DNA of 64,000 nt, taken from Rhizobium album. Its GTDB lineage: Bacteria; Pseudomonadota; Alphaproteobacteria; Rhizobiales; Rhizobiaceae. Positions 17,196-27,041 of the stretch are shown in pieces (the first letter of the stretch is position 1; the number at the start of each line of letters is the position of its first letter). Under the pieces are notes generated by a model. That model was given only the letters and a program-made list of their open reading frames with translations. It was not told the DNA's origin and made no database searches. Made by a program: the position numbers and the translations under genes. Location: NCBI RefSeq assembly GCF_003122325.1, contig NZ_QFBC01000011.1, forward strand, positions 124,001 to 188,000. Reading direction: 5' to 3'.

Positions 17196-19478
17196 CTATG
17201 ACGCCGCTGACGCCGGCAGTTCCAGATCGGTCCGACACCACGCCTCCACCTGCGGCGAAGCGATCGGCGGCGAGAAGAGGTAACCCTGCCCGAAATCGCA
17301 CCCGTAGGTCTGCAACTGCCGCAGTTGTTCCGGCGTTTCGATGCCTTCGGCGACCACCGCCATTCCGAGCGCATGGGCAAGGCCGATCAGGGCGCGGATG
17401 ATGGCACGCTCCTGGCCGTAACCCATGCGCGACACAAAACTGCGATCGATCTTGATGCGATTGATCGGAAACCGGCCGAGATGGGAAAGCGAAGCATATC
17501 CCGTGCCGAAATCATCGAGCGCGATGGAAAAGCCGGCGGCGCGAAGCTGCCGCAAGGTTATCGCCAGCTCGTCGCCATCGTCGTCCAGCAGGATGTTTTC
17601 CGTCAGTTCGATTTCGAGGTCCTGCGGGAACAGACCATGGCGGCGTACGGCGGTTTCCAGCATGGAGACGAAACCCCGGTGGCGGATCTGGGCCGAAGCG
17701 ATGTTGATGGCGACGGTGCCGACGCCAAACCCTTTCAGCCGGAGATTGCGCATCGCCTGCAGCGTCTTGTCGATCACCAGCCTGCCGAGCTCGACAATCA
17801 ACCCGTGCTCCTCGGCGATGGGAATGAATTCGGCCGGGCCGATCTGCCGTCCGTCATGCGTCCAGCGGGCGAGCGCCTCGAAACCGGCGAATGCGCCGTC
17901 CGAAAGCATGAATTGCGGCTGCATCGCCACGTCGATGCGACCAGTGGCGATGGCGGTCGCCAGGGCATTGGACAGCCTGCGGCGCTGGGCGGCGTGCGCC
18001 CGCATCGCCCGGGAATAGATGCGGAACGTGCCCCGGCCTTCCGCCTTGGCGCGGTAGAGCGCCATGTCCGCCTTGCGCAGCAAGGCTTCCAGGGTGTGGC
18101 CGTCCTGCGGGAAACGGGCAATGCCGAGGCTGAGTTTCGGGGTGATCGTTCGCCGCTGGATGGGGACGGGACGCTGGATTGCCGCCAGCAGCCGGCGGGC
18201 GATGTCGCAGCAATCCTCCTTGCGGGCAATCTGCGGGATCACCACGGCAAATTCGTCGCCGCCGAGCCGCACCACCGTATCCTGTCGCTGCACCGCCTCG
18301 GTCAGTCGCCCGGCAACGGCAAGCAGCAGCGCGTCGCCGGCGGCATGGCCCATGCTGTCGTTGATCTGTTTGAAGCCGTCGAGGTCCAGCACCATCAGCA
18401 GGCCGCCAGTGCTGCCGCGCCGGCTGCAAGCAACCGCGTCCGCCAACCGCTGCTCCAGGACAGAACGATTGAGCAGGCCGGTCAGAGGATCGTGCTCGGC
18501 GAGAAACTTGATCGCCGATTCCGAGCGTTTGAGCTCGGTGATATCGGTGCGTGTACCGACGACGTAGCCGGAGGAAGAGCGGCGCTCCCGGATCTGGATC
18601 CAGCGGCCGTCGGACAACTCCTGGACCACACGTTTTCCCGGATTGCGATGATCGCGCAGGCGCGCGCGCAGCCAGGCATTGCCGGCCTCCTCGCTCTTGC
18701 GCGGCAGGGCATATTGGCCGTTTTCGTAACCGGCGCGCAGGATGCTCTCGAAATCGGCGCCGATCCTGATCGCATCGGCCGAGCGGGCATAAAGATTGGC
18801 ATAGGCCTGATTATAGAACACCAGGCGGTCGGTCGTGTCGAATGCGGCGATGCCATCGGGCACGGTCTCGATGACGTCGGTCAGCAATGCCTCCGCTTCG
18901 CGCCGCCGCACCACCTCTTCCTGCAGCGCCTGTTCGGCGGCCTTGCGTTTGGTGATGTCGTAGCGGATCGATACATAGGCATCGATCCGCCCTTCCGCGC
19001 CGATCATCGGCACGATGGTGGTATCGACCCAATAGAGATTGCCGCCTTTCGTGCGGTTGCAGATCTCGCCATGCCAGACCTCGCCCTTTGAGATGGTCGA
19101 CCACAGGCCCGAGAAGAAATCCCTGGAATGATGCCCCGAGTTGACGAGGCTATGGGGATGGCCAAGCAACTCGTCTTCGGCATAACCGCTGACGGCGCAG
19201 AACTGGTTGTTGACGTAGAGAATGCGGCTTCGCCGGTCGGTGATGGCGACGATGGCATGCTTGTCAAGCGCTGTCTGATAGGCGTTCAGCAATTCCTTCA
19301 GCTGCAGGCTTTCCCGATCGGCGCCGGGCGGCGCCACGGTTGCGGCCGCGGGCCGACCAACCTTGCGCAGCATCTCGACGATCGCCCGCCCCGCCGGCTG
19401 CAGTCCGGCGCCGGATGAGCCACCGGGATTTCCGGGCGGTCGGGCATCGTCCGGCAACGGATGCGGCATGTCTTCCAT
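17196..19478 (-). CDS. PAS-PAS-GGDEF-EAL cyclic-di-GMP signalling protein
   Basis: A 760-aa cytoplasmic protein with no obvious membrane segment. In order it has a PAS domain (about 70-185, 'AIVAITDRRSRILYVNNQFCAVSGY'), a second PAS domain (about 195-315), a GGDEF domain (about 325-490, motif RLGGDEF near 404-410) and an EAL domain (about 505-750, motif FEALARW near 533, and DDFGTGYASL). Both catalytic motifs look intact, so diguanylate cyclase and phosphodiesterase activities are both possible. The start at 19478 has GGAG six bases upstream and removes nine residues of the longer frame. It is divergent from a Crp/Fnr-type regulator. The PAS ligand is unknown. Confidence 0.92.
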   Translation of the reverse strand: MEDMPHPLPDDARPPGNPGGSSGAGLQPAGRAIVEMLRKVGRPAAATVAPPGADRESLQLKELLNAYQTALDKHAIVAITDRRSRILYVNNQFCAVSGYAEDELLGHPHSLVNSGHHSRDFFSGLWSTISKGEVWHGEICNRTKGGNLYWVDTTIVPMIGAEGRIDAYVSIRYDITKRKAAEQALQEEVVRRREAEALLTDVIETVPDGIAAFDTTDRLVFYNQAYANLYARSADAIRIGADFESILRAGYENGQYALPRKSEEAGNAWLRARLRDHRNPGKRVVQELSDGRWIQIRERRSSSGYVVGTRTDITELKRSESAIKFLAEHDPLTGLLNRSVLEQRLADAVACSRRGSTGGLLMVLDLDGFKQINDSMGHAAGDALLLAVAGRLTEAVQRQDTVVRLGGDEFAVVIPQIARKEDCCDIARRLLAAIQRPVPIQRRTITPKLSLGIARFPQDGHTLEALLRKADMALYRAKAEGRGTFRIYSRAMRAHAAQRRRLSNALATAIATGRIDVAMQPQFMLSDGAFAGFEALARWTHDGRQIGPAEFIPIAEEHGLIVELGRLVIDKTLQAMRNLRLKGFGVGTVAINIASAQIRHRGFVSMLETAVRRHGLFPQDLEIELTENILLDDDGDELAITLRQLRAAGFSIALDDFGTGYASLSHLGRFPINRIKIDRSFVSRMGYGQERAIIRALIGLAHALGMAVVAEGIETPEQLRQLQTYGCDFGQGYLFSPPIASPQVEAWCRTDLELPASAAS

Positions 19479-19614
19479 TGACAACTCCAATAGCGAGGAT
19501 ATCAATTAATTTATGCTAATATACACCGCTGCCTTACATTGCGGTTAAGGCTTGGTTTACCATCGCCGGCTATCAAAAGGTGATGGGCGGAGAAGACTCG
19601 AGGCTGGCCAATTG

Positions 19615-20313
19615 ATGGAATGCGATTTCGCAAGCGCGCCTTTGCGCAACAAAATACTGACCTCCATCCAGCCGGCTGCCCAGGAGTTCTTCCGCACCCA
19701 TGCGCAGAAGCGAAAAATGAACACCGGCGATGTGATTTTCGAGGACGGCGGGCTCGTCAGCCATGCCGTGTTCCCGCACGAAGGTGTCGTCTCGATCATC
19801 GCCGAGATGGAAAACGGGCGCAGCGTCGAAAAATCCTCGATCGGGCCGGAGGGTTTCCTCGGTTTCACCCTGATCATGGGCGGCGGCAATGCGCTTGGCC
19901 GCTCGGTGGTGCAGGTTCCCGGCTATGCTTCCTGGGTGACCATCGCCGATCTCGACGTCGCTCTCGGCAAATTCCAGTGCGTGCGCGAGATCATGCTGCG
20001 TTATGCCAAGTCGCATACAGTGCAACTGATGGAATCGGTCGCCTGCAACAGCCTGCATACCGCCGAGCAGCGTGTCGCGCGCTGGCTGCTGCATACGCAC
20101 GACCGGGTCGAAGGCGACACCTATTACCTGACCCAGGAGGCGATCGCTCGGCTGCTCGCGCTGCGCCGCGCAACTGTCAACGCCATCTGTACCGACCTGA
20201 TGAACGCTGGCGCGATCTCCTACCATCGCGGTTCGCTCCGCATCACCGACCGTCAGACGCTGCACGACCGTGCCTGCGAGTGTTATGACCGTATCCGCCG
20301 GGCTTCCCTGTAA
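19615..20313 (+). CDS. Crp/Fnr-family transcriptional regulator
   Basis: Regulator of 232 aa with an N-terminal cyclic-nucleotide-binding-like beta-barrel ('MNTGDVIFEDGGLVSHAVFPHEGVVSII') and a C-terminal winged HTH ('YYLTQEAIARLLALRRATVNAICTDLMNAGAISYHRGSLRITD'). It lacks the Cys cluster of Fnr and the Crp cAMP-binding pattern, so the effector is unknown. Rhizobia carry many such 'Crp/Fnr' paralogues. The ATG at 19615 is chosen because the alternative TTG at 19552 adds 21 basic residues without family resemblance. The ribosome site is weak. It is divergent from the c-di-GMP gene and convergent with the chemoreceptor gene. Confidence 0.85.
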   Translation: MECDFASAPLRNKILTSIQPAAQEFFRTHAQKRKMNTGDVIFEDGGLVSHAVFPHEGVVSIIAEMENGRSVEKSSIGPEGFLGFTLIMGGGNALGRSVVQVPGYASWVTIADLDVALGKFQCVREIMLRYAKSHTVQLMESVACNSLHTAEQRVARWLLHTHDRVEGDTYYLTQEAIARLLALRRATVNAICTDLMNAGAISYHRGSLRITDRQTLHDRACECYDRIRRASL

Positions 20314-20369
20314 AGGGAGGCTGGAGACACGCAAGGTCATCGGCCGTCCGCCGTTTGTCGCACGCGCAC

Positions 20370-21869
20370 TCATGCCACCAGCGCCTCCGGCATGCCTGAC
20401 GGTCCCGTCAGCATCCGGAAACGGCCGACCAGCGCGGCGAGTGCTTCGGCTTCCTGCGCCAAGGTTCCGCTGGCGGTGCTGTTCTGCTCGATCATGGCGG
20501 CATTCTGTTGCGTCGCCTGGTCGATCTGGTCGACCGCCGAAGAAATTTCATCGATGCTGTCGGCCTGGGTGCGGGTCGATCCGGCGATATCGGCCACCAG
20601 GCCGTCCATCTGGTGCATGGCCGTGGCGATGCCGGCGAGGCATTCGCGCGTTTCCCCGACAAGTCGGACGCCGTCGGAAACCTGGTTCGAACTTGTGTTG
20701 ATCAACGCCGCGATTTCCTTGGCTGCTTCCGCCGATCGCTGCGCAAGCGCCCTCACTTCCTGGGCGACGACGGCAAAGCCCTTGCCGGCTTCCCCGGCGC
20801 GGGCGGCCTCGACACCGGCGTTCAAAGCCAGCAGGTTGGTCTGGAAGGCGATCTCGTCGATGACCTTGATGATCTGCGCCATCTTGCGCGAGGAAACGTC
20901 GATCTCACCGATGGCGGAAACGGTCCGGCCGGCCAGGGACGCACCGGCATCCGACCGGCTGCGGATTTCCGTGACAGTGCGGGCGGCCTCCTTGGCACTC
21001 GCCGTGGTCATCCGGATCGCCGCTGCCAGTTCTCCGATCGCCGCCACCGTTTCTTCGAGGGCGGCTGCCTGCCTTTCGCATTGCCGGCTGGCCGTCGCCG
21101 AGCTTGCGGCGATTTCCGCAGCGCCGTTGCGAACATTGTCGGACGCGTGGTTGACGGCAGTAATGACCCTGCGGAGGCTTTCCACCGTGCCGTTGAAATT
21201 TTTCACCAGGCGATCCGATTTCGCCGATAGCGCAGCCCCGACCGTGACGCCCAGATCGCCTTCGGCAAGCCGCAGCAATGCGGCTGCAACCTGCTCCAGC
21301 GAGTCCGCTTGCTGCCTTTCTGCCAGCTGACGGCGCTCTTCGAGCCGGTCGAGATAGACCGAAATCGCCAGTTCCATGTCGAGCAAGGCGGCCTTGACCA
21401 GCACCGCGATTTCCTCCGCAAGGCTTTGCCTGGTGTACTCATGCTGGCCGCGGTTGAAGAAGCCGCGTTTTTCGGGCGCCTCGGCGCCGAGGATGATCGC
21501 CTTGACCAGCTGGTCGAGCACAAGGGCATATCCTCCGATATACCATTGCGGCTCAAGGCCGATGCGGGCGTGAACGGCGCCGATGGTCCTGACGGCCTCG
21601 AGATAGGTCGGCGCGTATTCGCCGCTGAGGATCAACGTCCAATGATCCTGCTGCTTCCGGCTGGACACTGCGGCATGGCGGTCGTCGGTAAAGAAATGGC
21701 TTGTCTGCGGCGTGGCGCGCACCTTCCTGTAGAACAGACCGAGCGCCGCGCCGATATGCTGCTCGACGCGCGGGGCGATCGTTTTGAGGGTCTGCCGTTG
21801 GGCCGGGCCAAGGCCGATGAAGTCCAGTCGTGTCTGCAATTCCTCACTTGCTGTGTCACCCATCGCCAT
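20370..21869 (-). CDS. Globin-coupled chemoreceptor (HemAT-like)
   Basis: Soluble methyl-accepting chemotaxis protein of 499 aa. The N-terminal sensor globin (about 1-165) has His100 in '[20 protein letters not shown]', the expected haem-ligating proximal histidine. A HAMP-like linker ('[12 protein letters not shown]') follows, then an MCP signalling domain whose hairpin tip contains '[50 protein letters not shown]'-type sequence, diagnostic of the family. There are no transmembrane segments and no C-terminal CheR-binding pentapeptide. It should sense oxygen or another gas through haem and signal to CheA. GGGGAAGAG precedes the ATG. Confidence 0.92.
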   Translation of the reverse strand: MAMGDTASEELQTRLDFIGLGPAQRQTLKTIAPRVEQHIGAALGLFYRKVRATPQTSHFFTDDRHAAVSSRKQQDHWTLILSGEYAPTYLEAVRTIGAVHARIGLEPQWYIGGYALVLDQLVKAIILGAEAPEKRGFFNRGQHEYTRQSLAEEIAVLVKAALLDMELAISVYLDRLEERRQLAERQQADSLEQVAAALLRLAEGDLGVTVGAALSAKSDRLVKNFNGTVESLRRVITAVNHASDNVRNGAAEIAASSATASRQCERQAAALEETVAAIGELAAAIRMTTASAKEAARTVTEIRSRSDAGASLAGRTVSAIGEIDVSSRKMAQIIKVIDEIAFQTNLLALNAGVEAARAGEAGKGFAVVAQEVRALAQRSAEAAKEIAALINTSSNQVSDGVRLVGETRECLAGIATAMHQMDGLVADIAGSTRTQADSIDEISSAVDQIDQATQQNAAMIEQNSTASGTLAQEAEALAALVGRFRMLTGPSGMPEALVA

Positions 21870-21892
21870 TGCTCTTCCCCGCCCTTTTTGGA

Positions 21893-21930
21893 TAAATGCA
21901 CGCTATCGTTCGTACGGTATCGTGCATTTA
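21893..21930. promoter_or_regulatory. 10-bp inverted repeat upstream of chemoreceptor gene
   Basis: TAAATGCACG and CGTGCATTTA are perfect inverted arms separated by 18 bp, centred about 40 bp before the chemoreceptor start. It could be an operator or a leader hairpin. No T-run supports a terminator. Confidence 0.4.
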
Positions 21931-22040
21931 AGTGGTTAACGTCAAGTTACCTGAGAGACGGTCGGGGCGGCAAAACGAACATGACTTGCGGTTTTTCAAT
22001 TTTGGCGAAAAGAATCCGCAAACACCTGGAGCAGAAACCA

Positions 22041-22076
22041 GAACGCTCGCCTGGAATGCAATCCAGGCGAGTGTTT
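22041..22076. terminator. Terminator hairpin downstream of pntB
   Basis: CTCGCCTGGA and TCCAGGCGAG form a perfect 10-bp stem with a 6-base loop. Flanking bases extend the pairing to about 15 bp with G-U pairs. It lies about 27 bp past the pntB stop, with a T-rich tail in both directions (TGTTTTG on +, GTTCTGGTTTC on -). Confidence 0.7.
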
Positions 22077-22102
22077 TGTCGTGTTGAGCTTGAAGGAGGC
22101 GG

Positions 22103-23539
22103 TCAGCGGCCGATCATCGGAAGAAGATCGGTGATAGACTTCTTTGCGTCTCCATAGAACATGCGGGTGTTGTCCTTGTAGAAGAGCGGGTTCTCGATAC
22201 CGGAATAACCGGTGCCCTGGCCGCGCTTGGAGACGAACACCTGCTTCGCTTTCCAGACCTCCAGCACCGGCATACCGGCAATCGGGGAGTTGGGATCTTC
22301 CTGGGCGGCCGGGTTGACGATGTCGTTGGAGCCGATGACGATGACGACGTCGGTGTTGGGGAAGTCGTCGTTGATCTCGTCCATCTCCAGCACGATGTCG
22401 TAGGGCACCTTGGCCTCGGCGAGCAGCACGTTCATGTGGCCCGGCAGGCGGCCGGCCACCGGATGGATGGCGAAGCGGACGTTCTTGCCGCTGGTACGCA
22501 GCTTGCGCGTCAGTTCGGAGACGGCCTGCTGCGCCTGTGCCACCGCCATGCCATAACCCGGCACGATGATGACGCTGTCGGCCTCGTTGAGGGCGGCGGC
22601 GACGCCTTCGGCATCGATCGCCACCTGCTCGCCGGTGATCTCCATCGCCGGCCCTGTCGTCGTGCCGAAGCCGCCGAGGATGACCGAGATGAAGGAACGG
22701 TTCATCGCCTTGCACATGATGTAGGAGAGGATCGCACCCGAAGAGCCGACCAGCGCGCCGGTGACGATCAGCAGGTCGTTGCCGAGCGTGAAGCCGATGG
22801 CGGCGGCTGCCCAGCCGGAATAGGAATTCAGCATCGACACCACCACCGGCATGTCGGCGCCGCCGATGCCCATGATCAGGTGGTAGCCGATGAAGAAGGC
22901 GGCAAGCGTCATCAGCACCAGCGTCCAGACGCCGGCGCCGTTGAAATACAGGATGAGCAGTGCGAGCGAGAGAATGGCCGCGCCGGCATTGAGCAGATGG
23001 CCGCCGGGCAGCTTCTTCGCCTTGCCGTCCACCTTGCCGGCGAGCTTGCCGAAAGCGATGACGGAGCCGGTGAAGGTGACGGCGCCGATGAAGACGCCGA
23101 GGAACACCTCGATCTTCATGATCGACAGTTCGACCGCGTCCTTGTGGGCCAGGATGGCGGCAAAGCCGGTGAGCGCCGAACGTCCGGCCTCGTCGAGACC
23201 GGCGACATGCGCCGCCTCGAGATGGGCGTTGAAGCCGATGAACACGGCGGCAAGGCCGACGAAGCTATGCAGCGCGGCCACGAGCTGCGGCATCTCCGTC
23301 ATCTGCACGCGGGCAGCGACGTAATATCCCAGCACCGCGCCGCCGGCGATCATCAGGAGAATGATGAACCAGTTGCCGACGCCGGGGGCAAACACCGTGG
23401 CGATGACGGCAAGCGCCATACCTGTCATGCCGTACCAGACGGCACGCTTGGCGCTTTCCTGGCCGGAAAGACCGCCGAGGGAAAGGATGAAAAGAACTGC
23501 TGCCGCGATATAGGCAGCCGAAACGATACCGATCGTCAT
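22103..23539 (-). CDS. pntB: NAD(P) transhydrogenase subunit beta
   Basis: Membrane-bound proton-translocating transhydrogenase beta subunit, 478 aa. The N-terminal two-thirds is hydrophobic (domain II, about eight spans). The C-terminal domain III binds NADP(H): '[16 protein letters not shown]' ([10 protein letters not shown] motif), '[23 protein letters not shown]' and '[38 protein letters not shown]'. The start at 23539 ([17 protein letters not shown]) begins the first span. The longer frame adds 43 charged residues that overlap pntA. pntA stops 20 bp upstream. The enzyme uses the proton gradient to make NADPH from NADH. Confidence 0.95.
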   Translation of the reverse strand: MTIGIVSAAYIAAAVLFILSLGGLSGQESAKRAVWYGMTGMALAVIATVFAPGVGNWFIILLMIAGGAVLGYYVAARVQMTEMPQLVAALHSFVGLAAVFIGFNAHLEAAHVAGLDEAGRSALTGFAAILAHKDAVELSIMKIEVFLGVFIGAVTFTGSVIAFGKLAGKVDGKAKKLPGGHLLNAGAAILSLALLILYFNGAGVWTLVLMTLAAFFIGYHLIMGIGGADMPVVVSMLNSYSGWAAAAIGFTLGNDLLIVTGALVGSSGAILSYIMCKAMNRSFISVILGGFGTTTGPAMEITGEQVAIDAEGVAAALNEADSVIIVPGYGMAVAQAQQAVSELTRKLRTSGKNVRFAIHPVAGRLPGHMNVLLAEAKVPYDIVLEMDEINDDFPNTDVVIVIGSNDIVNPAAQEDPNSPIAGMPVLEVWKAKQVFVSKRGQGTGYSGIENPLFYKDNTRMFYGDAKKSITDLLPMIGR

Positions 23540-23559
23540 GAGAATCTTCCCCTCCCCGA

Positions 23560-25134
23560 TCAAGACTTCTGGAACATGGCAAGCATGCGCCGGGTGACGA
23601 GAAAGCCGCCGACGATATTGACCGTTGCGATCAGCACCGAAAGGGCGGCCAGGACGATGACGAGCCAACTGCCCGAGCCGATCTGCAGCAGGGCACCGAG
23701 GATGACGATGCCGGAGATGGCGTTGGTGACGGCCATCAGCGGCGTATGCAGCGAATGCGACACGTTCCAGATGACCTGGAAGCCGACGAAGCAGGCGAGC
23801 GCGAAGACGATGAAATGGCTCATGAAGGCCGAAGGCGCATAGGCGCCGACGAGCAGCAGCAGCGCCGTGCCGATGGCGAGCAGGAGGACCTGGTTCTTGG
23901 TCTGCTTCCTGAATGCGGCGACTTCCTGTGCGCGCTTTTCGGCCGCGGTCGGTTCCTTGACCTTCTCCTGACGCTTCTGGGCGGCGATCGCCTGGATCTT
24001 CGGCGGCGGTGGTGGATAGGTGATGGCGCCCTGATGGGTGACGGTGGCGCCGCGAATGACGTCGTCTTCCATGTTGTGGACGATCGTGCCGTCCTTGGCG
24101 GGCGTCAGGTCGGTCATCATATGGCGGATGTTGGTGGCGTAGAGCGTCGAGGACTGCGCTGCCATGCGGCTCGGGAAATCGGTGTAGCCGATGACGATGA
24201 CACCGTTCTCCGAGACGATGCGCTGGTCGGGTACCGTCAGGTCGCAGTTGCCGCCGCGTTCGGCGGCGAGATCGACCACCACCGATCCGGGTTTCATCGC
24301 CGCGACCATATCGGCCAGCCAGAGTTTTGGCGCGTCACGGCCGGGGATCAGTGCGGTGGTGATGACGATGTCCATTTGCGGGGCGAGCTCGCGGAATTTT
24401 GCAAGCTGCTTCTCGCGGAATTCGGGCGAGGACGGCGCGGCATAGCCGCCGGTTGTGGCCCCATCCTGCACGCCGCCGTCAAAATCGAGATAGACGAACT
24501 CGGCGCCCATCGATTCGATCTGCTCGGCCACCTCGGGGCGAACGTCGAAGGCATAGGTCTGGGCGCCGAGCGAAGTGGCGACGCCGATGGCGGCAAGGCC
24601 GGCGACGCCGGCGCCGATGACCAGCACCTTGGCCGGCGGCACCTTGCCGGCGGCGGTCACCTGCCCGGTGAAGAAGCGGCCGAAATTGTTGCCGGCCTCG
24701 ATGACGGCGCGGTAGCCGGCGATGTTGGCCATCGACGACAGCGCGTCCATCTTCTGGGCGCGCGAAATGCGCGGCACCATGTCCATGGCGACGACGGTTG
24801 CGCCCCTGTTTTTCGCCTGCTCCAGAAGATCGGGATTCTGTGCGGGATAAAAGAAGGAGACCAGCGTTTTCTCCGGCGACAGGCGATCGACCTCGCCGGC
24901 CACCGGCGGACGGACCTTGGCGATCACGTCGGCGGATGCGAAAAGTATAGCGGGATCCTCCACCACCGTCACGCCTGCCGCTCGATAATCCTCATCGGAA
25001 AAACCGGCAGCCGATCCGGCGCCGCTTTCGATGAGGCACGCGTATCCGAGTTTCTGCAATTGCACGGCGCTGTCGGGTGTCATCGCGACACGCGCTTCTC
25101 CGGGGTAAAGTTCTTTCGGTGTCCCGATCTTCAT
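23560..25134 (-). CDS. pntA: NAD(P) transhydrogenase subunit alpha (single-chain)
   Basis: A 524-aa alpha subunit that carries the NAD(H)-binding domain I and the membrane part in one chain. '[20 protein letters not shown]' opens the alanine-dehydrogenase-like domain, and the nucleotide fold has [13 protein letters not shown] near 172-184. '[20 protein letters not shown]' marks the end of domain I. A Pro/Lys/Glu-rich linker (about 373-415, starting YPPPPPK) leads to four membrane spans (about 416-524). Many alphaproteobacteria split this subunit into PntAA and PntAB. Here it is fused as in E. coli. It is first in the pntAB operon, with a promoter region of up to 288 bp upstream shared with the Rrf2 gene. 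Confidence 0.94.
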   Translation of the reverse strand: MKIGTPKELYPGEARVAMTPDSAVQLQKLGYACLIESGAGSAAGFSDEDYRAAGVTVVEDPAILFASADVIAKVRPPVAGEVDRLSPEKTLVSFFYPAQNPDLLEQAKNRGATVVAMDMVPRISRAQKMDALSSMANIAGYRAVIEAGNNFGRFFTGQVTAAGKVPPAKVLVIGAGVAGLAAIGVATSLGAQTYAFDVRPEVAEQIESMGAEFVYLDFDGGVQDGATTGGYAAPSSPEFREKQLAKFRELAPQMDIVITTALIPGRDAPKLWLADMVAAMKPGSVVVDLAAERGGNCDLTVPDQRIVSENGVIVIGYTDFPSRMAAQSSTLYATNIRHMMTDLTPAKDGTIVHNMEDDVIRGATVTHQGAITYPPPPPKIQAIAAQKRQEKVKEPTAAEKRAQEVAAFRKQTKNQVLLLAIGTALLLLVGAYAPSAFMSHFIVFALACFVGFQVIWNVSHSLHTPLMAVTNAISGIVILGALLQIGSGSWLVIVLAALSVLIATVNIVGGFLVTRRMLAMFQKS

Positions 25135-25403
25135 TTGTCCACTTTCAGAGGGAGATCTTCATGAAAAGAGCGACGGCCATACCTCCCAGCACGGAATGCT
25201 CCGCGAGTTTGCTACTACACATTCGACCGGAAATTAAAGGACTAACCGCGCCTTATCCCAAGGCATGACCGGAAAATCGGCATTCTCTTGCCTGTTTGCC
25301 CTGTGAAATGTCGCTTGCGGACAAGCGAAGCGGCAAATGGTAGCACGGTGACGGCTGCGCCCTTGCCATCTCAGGCTTGCACCGCCTATAGGAGGCATAT
25401 TAA

Positions 25404-25418
25404 GGATATCTGATATCC
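25404..25418. promoter_or_regulatory. 15-bp palindrome before the Rrf2 gene (probable autoregulatory operator)
   Basis: GGATATCTGATATCC is a perfect 7-bp dyad around one base. It lies 20 bp before the GTG start of the Rrf2 regulator. Two copies of the same 15-bp architecture precede the AhpD-like gene at 26522-26555, which suggests that this regulator binds all three. Confidence 0.65.
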
Positions 25419-25437
25419 CTGAATGCCGGAGACGGAC

Positions 25438-25926
25438 GTGAACCTCAAGAGCCAAGTCGAATGGGCGCTTCATTGCTGCGCGATCCTGTGCGCGCTGCCG
25501 GCGGACAAATATCTGTCGACCAAGGCCCTGGCGGAATTCCACGGCGTTCCCAAGGAGTATCTTTCGAAGGCGCTCCAGGCCCTGTCGCAGGCCGGTCTCG
25601 TCCATACCACGCTTGGACCGACGGGCGGCTATCGCCTGGCGCGAAAACCGGCCGATATCACCTTCCTCGAGATCGTCGAGGCCGTGGAAGGCAAGGAAAG
25701 AACCTTCATCTGCAACAATATCAGGGCCAACAATCCCTGTCGGCCGAAGGATTTCTGCGACGTCAAGCCCTGCGCGGTCGCCCGCGTGATGTGGCAGGCC
25801 GACAAGGCCTGGCGCGACACCCTGTCGGCTGCCACGCTTGCCGATCTTCTCGACACCTTGCAGGTCGATGTGCCGGCCGATCAACTGGCAAGCACGGCGC
25901 AATGGGTTCTCAAGCGCGCCGGATGA
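25438..25926 (+). CDS. Rrf2-family regulator with four-cysteine (Fe-S-type) cluster region
   Basis: A 162-aa regulator. The N-terminal wHTH reads 'NLKSQVEWALHCCAILCALPADKYLSTKALAEFHGVPKEYLSKALQALSQAGLV', followed by 'TTLGPTGGYRLARKPADITFLEIVEAVEG'. Four cysteines (C92, C101, C107, C112 from this start) lie in the loop where IscR and NsrR hold an Fe-S cluster, so redox or NO sensing is plausible. The GTG at 25438 has GGAG six bases upstream and gives the usual short Rrf2 N-terminus. The ATG at 25423 would start five bases from the palindrome. The gene converges on an AhpD-like peroxidase that carries the same palindrome in its promoter. Confidence 0.88.
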   Translation: MNLKSQVEWALHCCAILCALPADKYLSTKALAEFHGVPKEYLSKALQALSQAGLVHTTLGPTGGYRLARKPADITFLEIVEAVEGKERTFICNNIRANNPCRPKDFCDVKPCAVARVMWQADKAWRDTLSAATLADLLDTLQVDVPADQLASTAQWVLKRAG

Positions 25927-26021
25927 GAGCGAGGCAAACCGTCAAGGACCCGTCCGGCATGTGGCTGGACAGGTCCTTGACGCTGCCGATGCGGTGCGGG
26001 CGATGCCGCCCGGCCTGTCTG

Positions 26022-26501
26022 TCAGTTGAGGTCCACCTTGTCGAGGCCGTAGGCTTTGTCGAGGGAGCCGGGAACGGCGCGGAAGGCGACGCCGGCGCGG
26101 TTCCAGGCATTGATCGTCATCACCACGAATGTCAGGTCGGCGATCTCCTTGTCGGAAAACTGGCTGCGCACCACCTCATAGACCTCGTCGGAGACACCTT
26201 CTGGCGCGATGCGCGTCAAGGCCTCGGTCCAGGCGAAGGCGGCCCGCTCCCGGTCGCTGAAAAGAGGCGATTCCCGCCAGACGGCGACATGGTGCAGCCG
26301 CAGTTCGCGCTCGCCCTGCAGCCGTGCCTGCTTGACATGCATGTCGAGGCAGAAGCCACAGCCATTCAGCTGCGAAGCGCGGATTTCCACCAGAGGGATC
26401 AGGCTCTTTTCGATCGAACCCTTCTTCATCGCCAGCGACAGGTCGACGAGCTTCTGGAACAGGTCGGGAGATTGGGCGGCATAATCGAGGCGGCGGCTCA
26501 T
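26022..26501 (-). CDS. Carboxymuconolactone decarboxylase/AhpD-like alkylhydroperoxidase
   Basis: A 159-aa protein of the AhpD core family. The redox-active CxxC with following His is present: C48, C51 and H55 in 'SQLNGCGFCLDMH'. 'LFSDRERAAFAWTEALTRIAPEGVSDEVYEVVRSQFSDKEIADLTFVVMTINAWNRAGVAFR' is the typical second half. Such proteins reduce organic peroxides with thiol donors. AAGGAG lies about 7 bases before the ATG. Two GGATAT-type palindromes just upstream link it to the adjacent Rrf2 regulator, and pairs of Rrf2 and CMD genes are common in proteobacteria. Confidence 0.9.
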   Translation of the reverse strand: MSRRLDYAAQSPDLFQKLVDLSLAMKKGSIEKSLIPLVEIRASQLNGCGFCLDMHVKQARLQGERELRLHHVAVWRESPLFSDRERAAFAWTEALTRIAPEGVSDEVYEVVRSQFSDKEIADLTFVVMTINAWNRAGVAFRAVPGSLDKAYGLDKVDLN

Positions 26502-26521
26502 GTCTTTGCTCCTTTAATTGA

Positions 26522-26555
26522 GGATATCATTTATCCTTATGGATATAAAATATCC
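26522..26555 (-). promoter_or_regulatory. Tandem 15-bp palindromes in the AhpD-like promoter
   Basis: GGATATCATTTATCC (26522-26536) and GGATATAAAATATCC (26541-26555) repeat the GGATAT-N3-ATATCC layout seen before the Rrf2 gene. Their centres are 19 bp apart, about two helical turns, and the nearer one ends about 20 bp from the start codon. They are probable Rrf2 operators. Confidence 0.65.
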
Positions 26556-26642
26556 GTAATTAAAATGACGTCAAGCGACCTTTTGAATGTCGCGTCTTTG
26601 GCCGGTGGCGAGCCCACCCGGAAGAAAACGGCCGGCGCGCGG

Positions 26643-27041
26643 CTATGAGGGAAGAAGGGTGTCGAAACCTTGTGCGGCCAGGCGTTTGACGGCCTTCTTG
26701 TCGAACGAGACGAAGGTTTCCGCCCCAAGCCATTTTCCGTCGAAGGCGATGACGCCGTCTGCGAAGTCGCCGCCCGCTTCGAGAACGGAGAGCCCGGCCT
26801 CGATCGCCGGCCGGTTGGCAACGACATTGCGGATGCTCAGGATGCCGCGGATCGCCGCGGCGATGTCGCCGCGCGGCGCACCGTAATGTCGATCCAGCAC
26901 CCATGAGAACTCACAGAGAGCATGAACGCTGATCGCCACCGTTTCCGCCGCTTCGAGAACGTCGAGCGCACTTTTCTGCTGCGCCTCGTCGTCGCCGACG
27001 ATCAGGCGCAGCAAGATGTTGGTGTCGAGATTGACCTTCAC
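26643..27041 (-). CDS. PIN-domain toxin (VapC-like) of a type II TA pair
   Basis: A 132-aa PIN-domain ribonuclease. The acidic metal-binding residues are visible: Asp6 in 'MKVNLDTNILLRLIVGDD', Glu44 in 'ALCEFSWVL' and Asp in 'GGDFADGVIAF'. Toxins of this fold cleave RNA, often tRNA or rRNA, when the labile antitoxin is lost. Its start overlaps the antitoxin stop by 4 bp (ATGA), the standard TA coupling. No sign of truncation. Confidence 0.88.
   Translation of the reverse strand: MKVNLDTNILLRLIVGDDEAQQKSALDVLEAAETVAISVHALCEFSWVLDRHYGAPRGDIAAAIRGILSIRNVVANRPAIEAGLSVLEAGGDFADGVIAFDGKWLGAETFVSFDKKAVKRLAAQGFDTLLPS

Noticed and set aside
25311-25328. TCGCTTG-CGGA-CAAGCGA hairpin in the pntA/Rrf2 spacer as a terminator
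   Set aside because: It has no T-run and lies between divergent genes, where no transcript should end. It may be a chance dyad.
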